Origin: Methylothermaceae bacterium
GTDB lineage: Bacteria; Pseudomonadota; Gammaproteobacteria; Methylococcales; Methylothermaceae
Length of the DNA: 11,679 bases
NCBI GenBank assembly: GCA_027024125.1
Contig: JALVSV010000352.1
Location: forward strand, 1 to 11,679
Reading direction: 5' to 3'
This document shows positions 1 to 6,468 of this stretch, in pieces. Position 1 is the stretch's first letter, and each line of letters begins with the position of its first letter. The position numbers were made by a program, and so were the translations under genes. The notes under the pieces were generated by a model that ran no database searches, had not been told where the DNA came from, and saw nothing but the letters and a program-made list of their open reading frames with translations.

Positions 1-267
1 CCCTGCCACAGGCTCGGTCGCTGAGGCCACCGCCAGGCGTTCTGCGAACGCGCTTGCATAGCCCTGGACCGCATAACGCACCCTACCGAAACCACGGTAA
101 TACAGCCCGCATACCGTCCCCACCATGGCACTGCTCGCCAGCCCCCCGACAAAACCATGGCGCTCGAGCAAAACCACCTGCAACCCGGCTTCGCTTGCTG
201 CCACCGCCGCCGCGATGCCAGCGGCTCCTGCTCCGACGACGGCGACGTCACACCGTATCGTCTGCAT
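1..267 (-). CDS. FAD-dependent oxidoreductase, N-terminal part (runs off the window)
   Basis: Only the first 89 codons are in the window. Residues 8-17 form a beta strand followed by GAGAAG, the dinucleotide-binding GxGxxG loop. Glu35 follows the second strand (VVLLER) and would bind the adenine ribose. The next segment, GFVGGLASSAMVG at residues 38-50, resembles the large FAD-dependent oxidoreductase family of PF12831 type. The start chosen is the ATG at 267; an adjacent in-frame GTG at 270 is possible. An AGGAG sequence at 279-283 serves either. The start lies inside the last codons of the upstream condensation-type gene (20-nt overlap), so the two are probably translationally coupled. Context suggests it oxidises or desaturates an intermediate of the same small pathway. 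Substrate and C-terminal domain cannot be judged. Confidence 0.82.
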   Translation of the reverse strand, partial: MQTIRCDVAVVGAGAAGIAAAVAASEAGLQVVLLERHGFVGGLASSAMVGTVCGLYYRGFGRVRYAVQGYASAFAERLAVASATEPVAG

Positions 268-1552
268 CACCAAGCAATCTCCTGCGCAATGCCGTCAACA
301 GGTAGTCACCTTCGTGCGCCTCTATGACCCCGTCCATGCAGGCAAAGGTTACCCGAAACTGCTCCCGGAAGCGGCTGAAAACGAAAGTCAGGCCTGGCGG
401 ATAGACGTTGGGTGGATAATGAACCGCATCGAGGAGTTCGTGTCCAAACAATGTCTTGCAACCAGGCAAGACCTCTCCGGTATCGGAAAAGAAACAACTG
501 CCCATCAACCCTTTGGTTGGTGAACGGAGCAAGGTTCGGTACAGGGGGCCGGGCAAATGGCGCAACAGTCCCATCATCACCAAATAGTGCTCCGGTGCCC
601 TGGAGCGAATGAAGTTCTGTAGCTGCGCAACCAGACCCGCGGTGCAGCTTGCCAGATCGCCCAAAACTTCTACTGGCAAGCGGTAAAAGAGAAAACTGAC
701 CTGATTGCCAATCACAGGCCCCACCGCTCCCCGGCGACGCCTGTCCTGGGGAACCGGAAGAAGCGCATCCTCCAGGGCAGCTCCACGCTGTTGCTGCAGG
801 TCCGCAAGCGCACATGCAACCGCTGCCAGACAAAAGGCGCTGGTGAAGAAAGCGCCTCCATGAAGGCGGCAACGCTCTTCGATCAGCCTGGTCTGTTGCA
901 GGGAAAAGGGTATCACCCGATAGCGCAGGACACCTGCGGGTTTGTTTTTGTCATGCAACACCAGTAGCGGTGGCTTGGAGGCATCATAAAGATTGGTCTT
1001 CATTTCCCGGGCGATACTGGCCCGTGCACCCAGGGACCGATAGGGCAGCGGTTGCTGAGATTGCCGCAATGACGGCAACTGCGTCAGGCTCCCACCCAAA
1101 TGCCTGACGAGGAACTCACCGCCGTGGGCATCCATCAGTGTGTGATGCCAAGTGAAAATCAAGCGGGAAGCACGGCCACCATCGTGCAGCAAATCGACTT
1201 TCAACGGCGTTTGCCCGGCGACGTCCAGATCTGTTGCCAACAAGGATACGGGCAGGGAACCGGATTCCTCCATCGAATGGACCTGAATATCAGGCAGATC
1301 GGCCTTCTCGTCGAGTTTCCACCCCGCCCGCCTGAGCAGACGCTGGGACAGGCGCAGCCGGGTCATCCACCGGTATACGGGATTGGTCTCAAGATCCCGT
1401 AGCAACGTCTTTCGCGTAAGATGCCCCCTCAGGGTCACCACGAAAGTGCAAACATTGGCCCCACCGCCTGCCTGCCGCATCGACCGGTCCAGCTGCAGCA
1501 GGAAGTGATCGACCTCGTTGAGGGGAATATGCGCCGGGAGATCTCCGTCCAT
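248..1552 (-). CDS. Stand-alone condensation-domain-type acyltransferase
   Basis: A protein of 434 residues, the size of a single NRPS condensation domain or PapA/wax-synthase-type acyltransferase. Residues 136-144 read HHTLMDAHG, an HHxxxDxxG active-site motif of that superfamily, preceded by a hydrophobic strand (LIFTW). The family transfers an acyl or aminoacyl group, usually from a carrier-protein or CoA thioester, to an amine or alcohol. The carrier-protein gene immediately upstream is the natural partner. I chose the ATG at 1552 because it follows the carrier-protein stop by one base (TGATATG), a typical coupled junction. An in-frame GTG at 1585 would add 11 residues but lacks a clear Shine-Dalgarno. 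No adenylation or carrier domain is fused to it. Acceptor and donor are unknown. A general family call is secure; amide versus ester formation is not. Confidence 0.8.
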   Translation of the reverse strand: MDGDLPAHIPLNEVDHFLLQLDRSMRQAGGGANVCTFVVTLRGHLTRKTLLRDLETNPVYRWMTRLRLSQRLLRRAGWKLDEKADLPDIQVHSMEESGSLPVSLLATDLDVAGQTPLKVDLLHDGGRASRLIFTWHHTLMDAHGGEFLVRHLGGSLTQLPSLRQSQQPLPYRSLGARASIAREMKTNLYDASKPPLLVLHDKNKPAGVLRYRVIPFSLQQTRLIEERCRLHGGAFFTSAFCLAAVACALADLQQQRGAALEDALLPVPQDRRRRGAVGPVIGNQVSFLFYRLPVEVLGDLASCTAGLVAQLQNFIRSRAPEHYLVMMGLLRHLPGPLYRTLLRSPTKGLMGSCFFSDTGEVLPGCKTLFGHELLDAVHYPPNVYPPGLTFVFSRFREQFRVTFACMDGVIEAHEGDYLLTALRRRLLGDADDTV

Positions 1553-1553
1553 A

Positions 1554-1826
1554 TCAGCAAACGGCTGACTGCAGGTACGAAGCACAACAGCGGCTCAAAG
1601 CTGCGACGCTGGCGACGTTTTCCGCAGTCAGGGATTCTGGTGGCAGCACCAGACCGTAGCAGCGTTCGACGAACAGGATCAATTCCATCAGCGCAAAGGA
1701 ATCCACTCCGATATCACTCAGATCCGTATCCGGGGTGACTGCCACATCCGGTGCCAAAATCCGCTCCTGCAGATACTCACACAGTTGTGCAGCGATTTCC
1801 TCAGCCTGAATTTCCTTTGACGCCAT
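1554..1826 (-). CDS. Acyl/peptidyl carrier protein (phosphopantetheine-binding)
   Basis: A 90-residue discrete carrier protein. The signature DIGVDSFALMEL at residues 38-49 contains Ser43, the expected attachment site for the 4'-phosphopantetheine arm. Acidic and hydrophobic residues around it suit helix II of the carrier fold. It would hold the growing or activated acyl group as a thioester for the neighbouring enzymes. It starts 20 nt after the halogenase-like gene with a GGAAG about 7 nt before the ATG, and its TGA is followed after one base by the ATG of the condensation-type gene. It is not the fatty-acid housekeeping AcpP: that protein is more acidic and normally sits next to fabG/fabF. 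A pathway-dedicated carrier is more likely. Cysteines near the C-terminus (residues 80, 81 and 90) are unusual for the family. Confidence 0.9.
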   Translation of the reverse strand: MASKEIQAEEIAAQLCEYLQERILAPDVAVTPDTDLSDIGVDSFALMELILFVERCYGLVLPPESLTAENVASVAALSRCCASYLQSAVC

Positions 1827-1846
1827 GATTCGCTTCCACCATTACT

Positions 1847-3094
1847 TCATTTGATTCGATAGATTTCAGAATCCCTGTCATACAGACCGAAACGCTCATC
1901 CACCAGAAACCGCAGCAATCCCAGATTGAAGCGTCGGGTGGTCGCAGCGCCAATCACGATGGCGGCGATATGTTTTCTGACCCAGGGAAGAAACAGACGC
2001 CCTGCCACACTATCGGCCATGGCTTGTCCACGCTCGATACTTGTCATCAGGCGGCCGTCGTAATAAAGCCCGACGATTTCGAACCATGCCTGTAGATGGG
2101 CCTTGACTGCCTGTTCATAATCGGCCATGGACCGTCCACTCCCAATCGCCTCCGCCAACTGGTAGGCCCCCTTCATTGCCACCAGCAATCCACTGGAAAA
2201 CACAGGATCGATAAAGCCGCCGGAATCCCCAAGCATCACCCAATTCTGACCGTACAACCGGGAAGACAGGGATTGATAATTGTCGAAGCTCAATACAGGG
2301 GTCAAGCGGCGGGCCAGGGGTGCCAAGCGCTGCAACACCGGATCCTCTCGCAGCAAACGGTCATATTGTTCTTCCGCAGAAGATCCGTGTTGGGTGGCAT
2401 ACTCCTTCGGCACCACCAATCCAAGCGACACCCGTCCCGGCAGAGGAATTCGCCAGCACCAGCCCTGATCAATACGGTCGTTGTGAACATAGCCAGGGTC
2501 GACCAGCTCAGTCTGGTCGACATGGGCAAAGAGGGCGACATCCCGCCGCGGCCCTGGTTGCATCGGAATCTTCATCAGACGACCAATCAAATTGGCCCGG
2601 CCCGCCGCATCAACGATCAGATCCGGCTCCCTACCCTTCCAATAGCCAGATGCCGACTTCAGCGATTCTGCATCGAGACGAACCTGATCTGTACCATCGA
2701 CCCGGTCCAGCCGGACCCGGCGCCTGATCCAGCAGGCACCTGCCCGCTGGGCATTCTCCAACAAGGTGGCGTTGAAGCGCTTGCGTGGAACGTTGTAGGC
2801 ATAGGTGGGCGTTCCCTTCGGATTGTCCTGAAAACGGAACTCGAAGACCCTCTCGGCATCGTAGGTAAAGCAGGCCCCTGGCTTCAGGAGGCTGTCGGCG
2901 GCGATTTCCTCCTCCACCCCCAAATCCTGCAACATCGGCACGATCATCGGCACCAGGGATTCACCGACCAGGACCGGTGCCTGTGCAGGCAACGAAAACA
3001 TGACCACCCGATGTCCTTGGCGGCAAAGCAGGGTCGCCAGTGTACTGGCAGCAGGGCCACCTCCGATGATGGCGATATCACGCTGTTGAATCAT
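1847..3094 (-). CDS. Tryptophan-halogenase-like FAD-dependent oxidoreductase
   Basis: A 415-residue flavoprotein from the ATG at 3094. Residues 7-17 form the Rossmann motif IAIIGGGPAAS. GESLVP at 44-49 and KPGACF at 71-76 resemble the flavin-halogenase region that carries the catalytic lysine (here Lys71). GWCWRIPL at 211-218 matches the WxWxIP motif of flavin-dependent halogenases. GDSGGFIDPVFSSG at 289-302 is the second FAD-binding segment. Known members use reduced FAD and oxygen to make HOCl that chlorinates aromatic or carrier-bound substrates; some relatives are plain monooxygenases or reductases. Halogenation is therefore likely but unproved. An in-frame ATG at 3214 would add 40 residues with no recognisable domain, so I preferred the start just before the Rossmann strand, although neither has a strong Shine-Dalgarno. 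It is first in the four-gene run, 20 nt before the carrier protein. Confidence 0.82.
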   Translation of the reverse strand: MIQQRDIAIIGGGPAASTLATLLCRQGHRVVMFSLPAQAPVLVGESLVPMIVPMLQDLGVEEEIAADSLLKPGACFTYDAERVFEFRFQDNPKGTPTYAYNVPRKRFNATLLENAQRAGACWIRRRVRLDRVDGTDQVRLDAESLKSASGYWKGREPDLIVDAAGRANLIGRLMKIPMQPGPRRDVALFAHVDQTELVDPGYVHNDRIDQGWCWRIPLPGRVSLGLVVPKEYATQHGSSAEEQYDRLLREDPVLQRLAPLARRLTPVLSFDNYQSLSSRLYGQNWVMLGDSGGFIDPVFSSGLLVAMKGAYQLAEAIGSGRSMADYEQAVKAHLQAWFEIVGLYYDGRLMTSIERGQAMADSVAGRLFLPWVRKHIAAIVIGAATTRRFNLGLLRFLVDERFGLYDRDSEIYRIK

Positions 3095-3446
3095 CGATTT
3101 TGGAATTATGTAGCAAATTAAACCATCAGGGTGTGGATACCTGAAACTGGGCTCTTGTGAACATTTATCCGACGCCTCAAGTCCAGCCACGGCGGATGTA
3201 ACATCCAAGGGCATGGACTTCGATCAATTAACTCATGAGCAGGAACAAACTCAACAACCGTCCAGGAAAATGTCTTGGCTTCAAACACTCGTTCAGGAAT
3301 TGCTTAACTCGTAATATACAGTAGTCAGGATATGCTAAATATAGCTTGCAGTTGAATACATGAACTCTTAGCTGAAGAAAGTCATCATGAAACATAAAAT
3401 TCTCTTGGTCAACTTGGCCGTATTGCCCATCCAGGACCACGTCATT
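3095..3446. other. Intergenic region between divergent units, no gene seen
   Basis: About 350 bases, clearly more AT-rich than the flanking genes, especially 3300-3400. It separates the leftward biosynthetic run from the rightward structured element and kinase. It should carry the promoter of the biosynthetic run, and its AT-rich stretch is the obvious place, but no hexamer pair is good enough to call. Open frames crossing it on the minus strand continue antisense through the structured element into the kinase and have no recognisable protein features. The 3215-3094 part may be either leader or coding, depending on the true start of the halogenase-like gene. Confidence 0.5.
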
Positions 3447-3748
3447 TAAACACGTAACGGATTGAATGAAGGGGCAGGTGGTCTGCTTCGAAAACCTCGC
3501 CGGCAAAGAGGCCGGCGTGGAGCCTACAGGGGCGAGCCCGGACCGACAAATTTGTCGGGAACAAATTTGAACAGCCGACAGGCTGGCCCCAACGGGGTGA
3601 ACCACAGGGAAGTGGTTCATAAAGTCCAGTGAACTTTCGCAGACGGGTGAGCGCCCAAACAGGGAAGTTTGGGCAGGGCTTTCTTGCGCAGCAGGACTGC
3701 ACAGCAAGAAAGTATTCACGGCGTTTTTCGAAGCAGACCACCTGTCCC
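3447..3748 (+). ncRNA. Structured RNA-like element, long copy A (HEARO/omegaRNA-like?)
   Basis: A roughly 300-nt element without a credible ORF. An outer block (3447-3470) precedes a terminal stem: 3471-3494 pairs with 3725-3748 (24 bp, one G-U, 20 consecutive Watson-Crick pairs). Inside are successive hairpins: 3499-3504/3511-3516; the perfect palindrome 3543-3558; 3572-3576/3581-3585; 3587-3590/3594-3597; 3598-3605/3612-3619; 3621-3625/3633-3637; 3653-3660/3667-3674; and 3679-3687/3704-3712 with a nested 4-bp helix. Two 8-bp hairpins carry the same AGGGAA hexaloop. A shortened copy lies at 7331-7437, and stem differences between copies keep pairing. The multi-helix form recalls HEARO/omegaRNA of IscB-type nucleases, but no nuclease gene is present and the match is from memory. 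Alternatives are another large ncRNA, a retron-like RNA without its reverse transcriptase, or a non-autonomous transposon. The strand is chosen by fold and by analogy. Confidence 0.6.
3471..3748. repeat. Terminal inverted repeat of copy A (arms 3471-3494 and 3725-3748)
   Basis: The core of the left arm, CAGGTGGTCTGCTTCGAAAA (3475-3494), is the exact reverse complement of 3725-3744. The outer four bases pair with one G-U wobble (3474 with 3745). The arms enclose 230 bases. As DNA this could act as transposon-like ends or as a single-stranded hairpin; as RNA it is a closing helix. No target-site duplication is obvious immediately outside the arms. Confidence 0.95.
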
Positions 3749-3791
3749 GGCATGAATAGATGACGGGACCCTGGACAAGGGATAATCTCCT

Positions 3792-5195
3792 ATGGATTTC
3801 AAGCATTACATTCCACACAATAATCGAATGCTCAATCACCTCAGTTTGAAAACCCGCGTCAATCTCATTATCGCCGCCATCCTGGCGCTTATCGTTCTCA
3901 TCGGAAGCGTCCTGGTGATCCGGCATGTTCGAGATTCCGTGGAACGGGAAACCCGTTCGGCGCTGCAACTTGCACTGGAGATGGTCGAGTCCGCCCGCCT
4001 GCAGGGACCTATGTCCGGCGCTCAAACCGGCGCCTGGATGGCCATGCTGAAACGTCTGAGTCACAGCCGCCATGTACGCCTGCACGTTCTCCACGGAGAC
4101 CACAGCACCCCTCCATTTCCACCCAGCCGCATCCCCGGGGTACCCGAATGGTTTGCAGCCATGGTCCGTCCGCCGGACATGATGGTCGAACAACGGATAC
4201 CCACCCGAGATGACAGGCAGATTCGAGTTGAACTGGTCGCAGATCCCGGGGATGAAATCGCCGAAGCCTGGGAGGAGACCCAAGTATTCCTGGGGCTCAT
4301 CCTGCTGTTGGCAGGATCGTGTTTCGCCGCCCTGTACTGGATACTGGGGCGTGCATTTCAGCCAGTGGATGCGGTGTTGGAAGGTCTGGTCGCCCTGGAA
4401 CAGGGCAAATACGATTACCGATTACCTGACTTCCCCCAGCCGGAGTGGAACCAGATTGCCGCCGCCTTCAACCACTGCGCCTGGGTGCTTGAACAGGCCA
4501 GAACCGACAACCGCAGCCTGACCCGTCAATTGCTGAAGGTGGAAGAGGATGAACGCCGCACGCTGGCCCGGGAACTACACGATGAACTGGGACAGGTACT
4601 CAGTGCCATCAAAATGATGGCACTGAGCATCAAACAACAGCGTCAACCCGAGCAATCGGTCAAGGCCGCCTGCCTGATTTCTGATCATGTGGATCATCTG
4701 TTCGATATCATTCACTCTATGATCCACAAACTCCGCCCCCTGATGCTCGATGATCTGGGTTTGAGCGCCGCCATCGTCACGTTGGTGAATGGCTGGCGCA
4801 CTCGTCGGCCAGACGTGGACATCCATTTCCATTGTCCACAAAACGTCGACGGTTTCCCAACCGATCAGCAGATCCATGTGTATCGGATCATCCAGGAATC
4901 GCTGACGAACGCATTCAAACATGCGAACGCCAAAGCCATCGACTTGGGTTTGGACATCGTCAGTTACGAAGTTCCCACTTTGCGCTGGCTCAAGATCACT
5001 GTCGGGGACGACGGCCGGGGCGTGGATTTGTGTACCGGCACCGGCTTCGGTCTCAAAGGCATGCGCGAGCGGGTAGAAAGCCTGGGAGGGCGGTTCGACT
5101 GCACGACCGCCCCAGGTCAGGGTTTTCATCTGTCGATTCTCATTCCATTCGAGGAGGAACACACCGATGACCGTCCGCGTCATGCTTGCGGATGA
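3792..5195 (+). CDS. Membrane sensor histidine kinase, NarL/UhpB type
   Basis: A 467-residue sensor kinase. A transmembrane helix at about residues 23-43 is followed by a periplasmic segment of about 120 residues, a second helix at about 166-186, and a HAMP-like linker with the RAFQPVDAVLEGLVALEQGKY region. The dimerisation box ARELHDELGQ carries the phospho-accepting His263 of the HisKA_3 class. An N-box (QESLTNAFKHANA) and G-box (GDDGRGVD, then GTGFGLKGMRERVESLGG) complete the ATPase domain. The N-terminal region is reminiscent of the LapD/MoxY sensor domain, but this is tentative. The start at 3792 has AAGGGA 9 nt upstream; an internal ATG at 3828 would still leave the first helix intact. 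Its last 29 nt overlap the response-regulator gene. The signal is unknown. The structured element ends only 43 bases before the start codon. Confidence 0.93.
   Translation: MDFKHYIPHNNRMLNHLSLKTRVNLIIAAILALIVLIGSVLVIRHVRDSVERETRSALQLALEMVESARLQGPMSGAQTGAWMAMLKRLSHSRHVRLHVLHGDHSTPPFPPSRIPGVPEWFAAMVRPPDMMVEQRIPTRDDRQIRVELVADPGDEIAEAWEETQVFLGLILLLAGSCFAALYWILGRAFQPVDAVLEGLVALEQGKYDYRLPDFPQPEWNQIAAAFNHCAWVLEQARTDNRSLTRQLLKVEEDERRTLARELHDELGQVLSAIKMMALSIKQQRQPEQSVKAACLISDHVDHLFDIIHSMIHKLRPLMLDDLGLSAAIVTLVNGWRTRRPDVDIHFHCPQNVDGFPTDQQIHVYRIIQESLTNAFKHANAKAIDLGLDIVSYEVPTLRWLKITVGDDGRGVDLCTGTGFGLKGMRERVESLGGRFDCTTAPGQGFHLSILIPFEEEHTDDRPRHACG
5151..5157 (+). promoter_or_regulatory. Strong Shine-Dalgarno for the response regulator, inside the kinase gene
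   Basis: GAGGAGG lies 9 nt before the ATG at 5167 and within the last codons of the kinase gene. It fixes the regulator start and implies that regulator synthesis can exceed simple coupling to the kinase. Confidence 0.85.
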
Positions 5196-5808
5196 CCATG
5201 CTGTGGTCCGGGCCGGCTACCGTTTTTTACTGGACCAGATTGGCAATATCCAGATCGTGGGCGAGGCCGAGGACAGCGATTCGGCTTACCACCAGTACTT
5301 TACCCATAGCCCTGATGTTCTGGTGCTCGACCTCTCTCTTCCAGGCGCCGGTGGACTGGCGGTCATCCGCAGGATACTCGCCCGTGATTCAAACGCCAGA
5401 ATCCTGGTCTTCACCATGCATGAGGAAGTCCTGTACGCCAAACGCGCTCTGGAAGCAGGTGCCAAGGGGTACATCAGCAAAAATTCCGATCCCGAAATAT
5501 TACCCCAAGCGATTGAACGGATAGCGAAAGGGGAAAGCTATATCCTCGAATCCATCGCCCAACAACTGGTATTGCAATACGCCACTGGGGAGGGTGGAAA
5601 ACATCCCATGCTGGTGCTCACCAATCGTGAATTCGAGGTTTTTTGTCTCGCCACCCAGGGTTTGACCATCCATGAGATCGCCGAAAATTTGCATATCAGC
5701 CAGAAAACAACAGCCAACTACATCACCCATATCAAACGCAAACTGGGTGTGAATACGGTTGCTGAACTGGTCCGGCTGGCCTATCTTTACGAAGTGACGT
5801 TGGATTGA
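5167..5808 (+). CDS. NarL/FixJ-family response regulator with LuxR-type HTH
   Basis: A 213-residue regulator. The receiver domain occupies residues 1-120 with the acidic pair Asp9-Asp10, phospho-acceptor Asp55 in DVLVLDLSLPG, Thr83, and Lys105 in GYISK. The C-terminal LuxR-type helix-turn-helix is visible from about residue 148 (LTNREFEVFCLATQGLTIHE, then IAENLHISQKTTANYITHIKRKLGV). It should be phosphorylated by the overlapping upstream kinase and then bind DNA as a dimer. The overlap, shared strand and matching class (HisKA_3 kinase with NarL regulator) make the pairing secure. Regulated genes are not indicated. The nearby divergent biosynthetic run and the structured element are possible targets by proximity only. 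Confidence 0.95.
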   Translation: MTVRVMLADDHAVVRAGYRFLLDQIGNIQIVGEAEDSDSAYHQYFTHSPDVLVLDLSLPGAGGLAVIRRILARDSNARILVFTMHEEVLYAKRALEAGAKGYISKNSDPEILPQAIERIAKGESYILESIAQQLVLQYATGEGGKHPMLVLTNREFEVFCLATQGLTIHEIAENLHISQKTTANYITHIKRKLGVNTVAELVRLAYLYEVTLD

Positions 5809-5948
5809 GCATCGATACACTGGCTTCCGGGAGCTTGCTATACAGACCATTGCTATTGGTATTTCAGCCGGCTCCAGAACATTGAATCATTTCCGAAAAA
5901 AGACCGTGACGTTGGCCTCAACAAGTTTCTCCAGTTATCTCACAGAAA

Positions 5949-5978
5949 AAAACCGCAACCTACAAAGGTTGCGGTTTT
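5949..5978. terminator. Bidirectional intrinsic terminator
   Basis: Arms 5949-5961 and 5966-5978 form a perfect 13-bp stem around a four-base ACAA loop; the core is CCGCAACC/GGTTGCGG. Read leftward it is followed by a run of seven U (the A tract 5946-5952), which suits the tpiA-secG-tRNA transcript. Read rightward it ends in UUUU and can also stop the kinase-regulator transcript. It sits between two convergent units. The 140 bases between the regulator stop and this site show no other feature. Confidence 0.93.
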
Positions 5979-5991
5979 CTTGCTCGCTCAT

Positions 5992-6076
5992 TGGTGCCGA
6001 CGGCCGGAATCGAACCGGCACGGCTTGCGCCACTGCCCCCTCAAGACAGCGTGTCTACCAGTTCCACCACGTCGGC
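5992..6076 (-). tRNA. tRNA-Leu, anticodon GAG
   Basis: 85 nt including an encoded CCA end (5992-5994). The acceptor stem GCCGACG pairs with CGTCGGC, and the D arm contains the GGTAGAC stretch typical of leucine tRNAs. The anticodon stem CTGTC/GGCAG (one G-U) encloses TTGAGGG, giving anticodon GAG, which reads CUC and CUU codons. A long variable arm built from TGGCGCAAGCC marks the class II tRNA. The T arm has GGTTCGATTCC. It follows secG by only 7 nt, so it is probably processed from the tpiA-secG transcript. Confidence 0.97.
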
Positions 6077-6083
6077 AGATGCT

Positions 6084-6467
6084 TCATTGGGATTTTTTTT
6101 CCTGCTCCGGTGGCACGGGAACGACCACCGGCACATCGGGTACGGACTCTGCAGGTAACGGTGCGGCCTTTTGCTGCTCAGGCGCATGAGGCGCTTCCTC
6201 CGTTTTCAGTACCTCCAGAATATCCTTCTTGTTGGACTGATAATCGGTGAAATAGGCTAGCGAAAGGCTGGTGACGAAAAACAAAGCAGCCAAAATACCA
6301 GTGGTCCGGGACAGAAAAGAAGCCGAGCCCCTCGCCCCAAAGACGGTACCGGATGCTCCACTTCCAAAAGCTGCCCCCATATCAGCTCCCTTGCCTTGCT
6401 GCAACAGCACAAATACAACTATACCAATTGCCAACAATACGTGAAATACGATGAGTACCTGTACCAT
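6084..6467 (-). CDS. secG: Protein translocase subunit SecG
   Basis: A 127-residue membrane protein and third subunit of the SecYEG channel, which assists SecA-driven export. Two transmembrane helices are visible at about residues 3-22 and 52-72. Between them is the conserved cytoplasmic loop with QQGKGADMGAAFGSGASGTVFG (about 23-44), the SecG hallmark. The C-terminal tail is long, charged and proline-rich (residues 80-127) and looks disordered; such tails vary among SecG proteins. The start ATG follows the tpiA stop after one base (TGATATG), so translation is coupled. The tpiA-secG-tRNA-Leu order is common in proteobacteria. Confidence 0.97.
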   Translation of the reverse strand: MVQVLIVFHVLLAIGIVVFVLLQQGKGADMGAAFGSGASGTVFGARGSASFLSRTTGILAALFFVTSLSLAYFTDYQSNKKDILEVLKTEEAPHAPEQQKAAPLPAESVPDVPVVVPVPPEQEKKSQ

Positions 6468-6468
6468 A

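Noticed and set aside
1554..1826. Housekeeping fatty-acid carrier AcpP
   Set aside because: The sequence has several cysteines, is less acidic, and the neighbours are a condensation-type enzyme and flavoproteins rather than fab genes.
2096..3121. Long plus-strand open frame over the halogenase-like gene
   Set aside because: It is antisense to a protein with clear FAD and WxWxIP motifs, and its translation is low-complexity, His/Gln/Arg-rich.
3447..3748. Integron attC site or CRISPR repeat
   Set aside because: There is no integrase, cassette array or regularly spaced direct repeat; the arms and outer block do not fit the attC core-site layout.
3447..3748. Retron ncRNA
   Set aside because: A closing stem around hairpins fits loosely, but no reverse transcriptase gene follows; the next gene is a histidine kinase.
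3228..4283. Long minus-strand open frame antisense to the kinase
   Set aside because: It crosses the structured element and runs antisense to a clear histidine kinase; its translation shows no domain and it has no good ribosome site.
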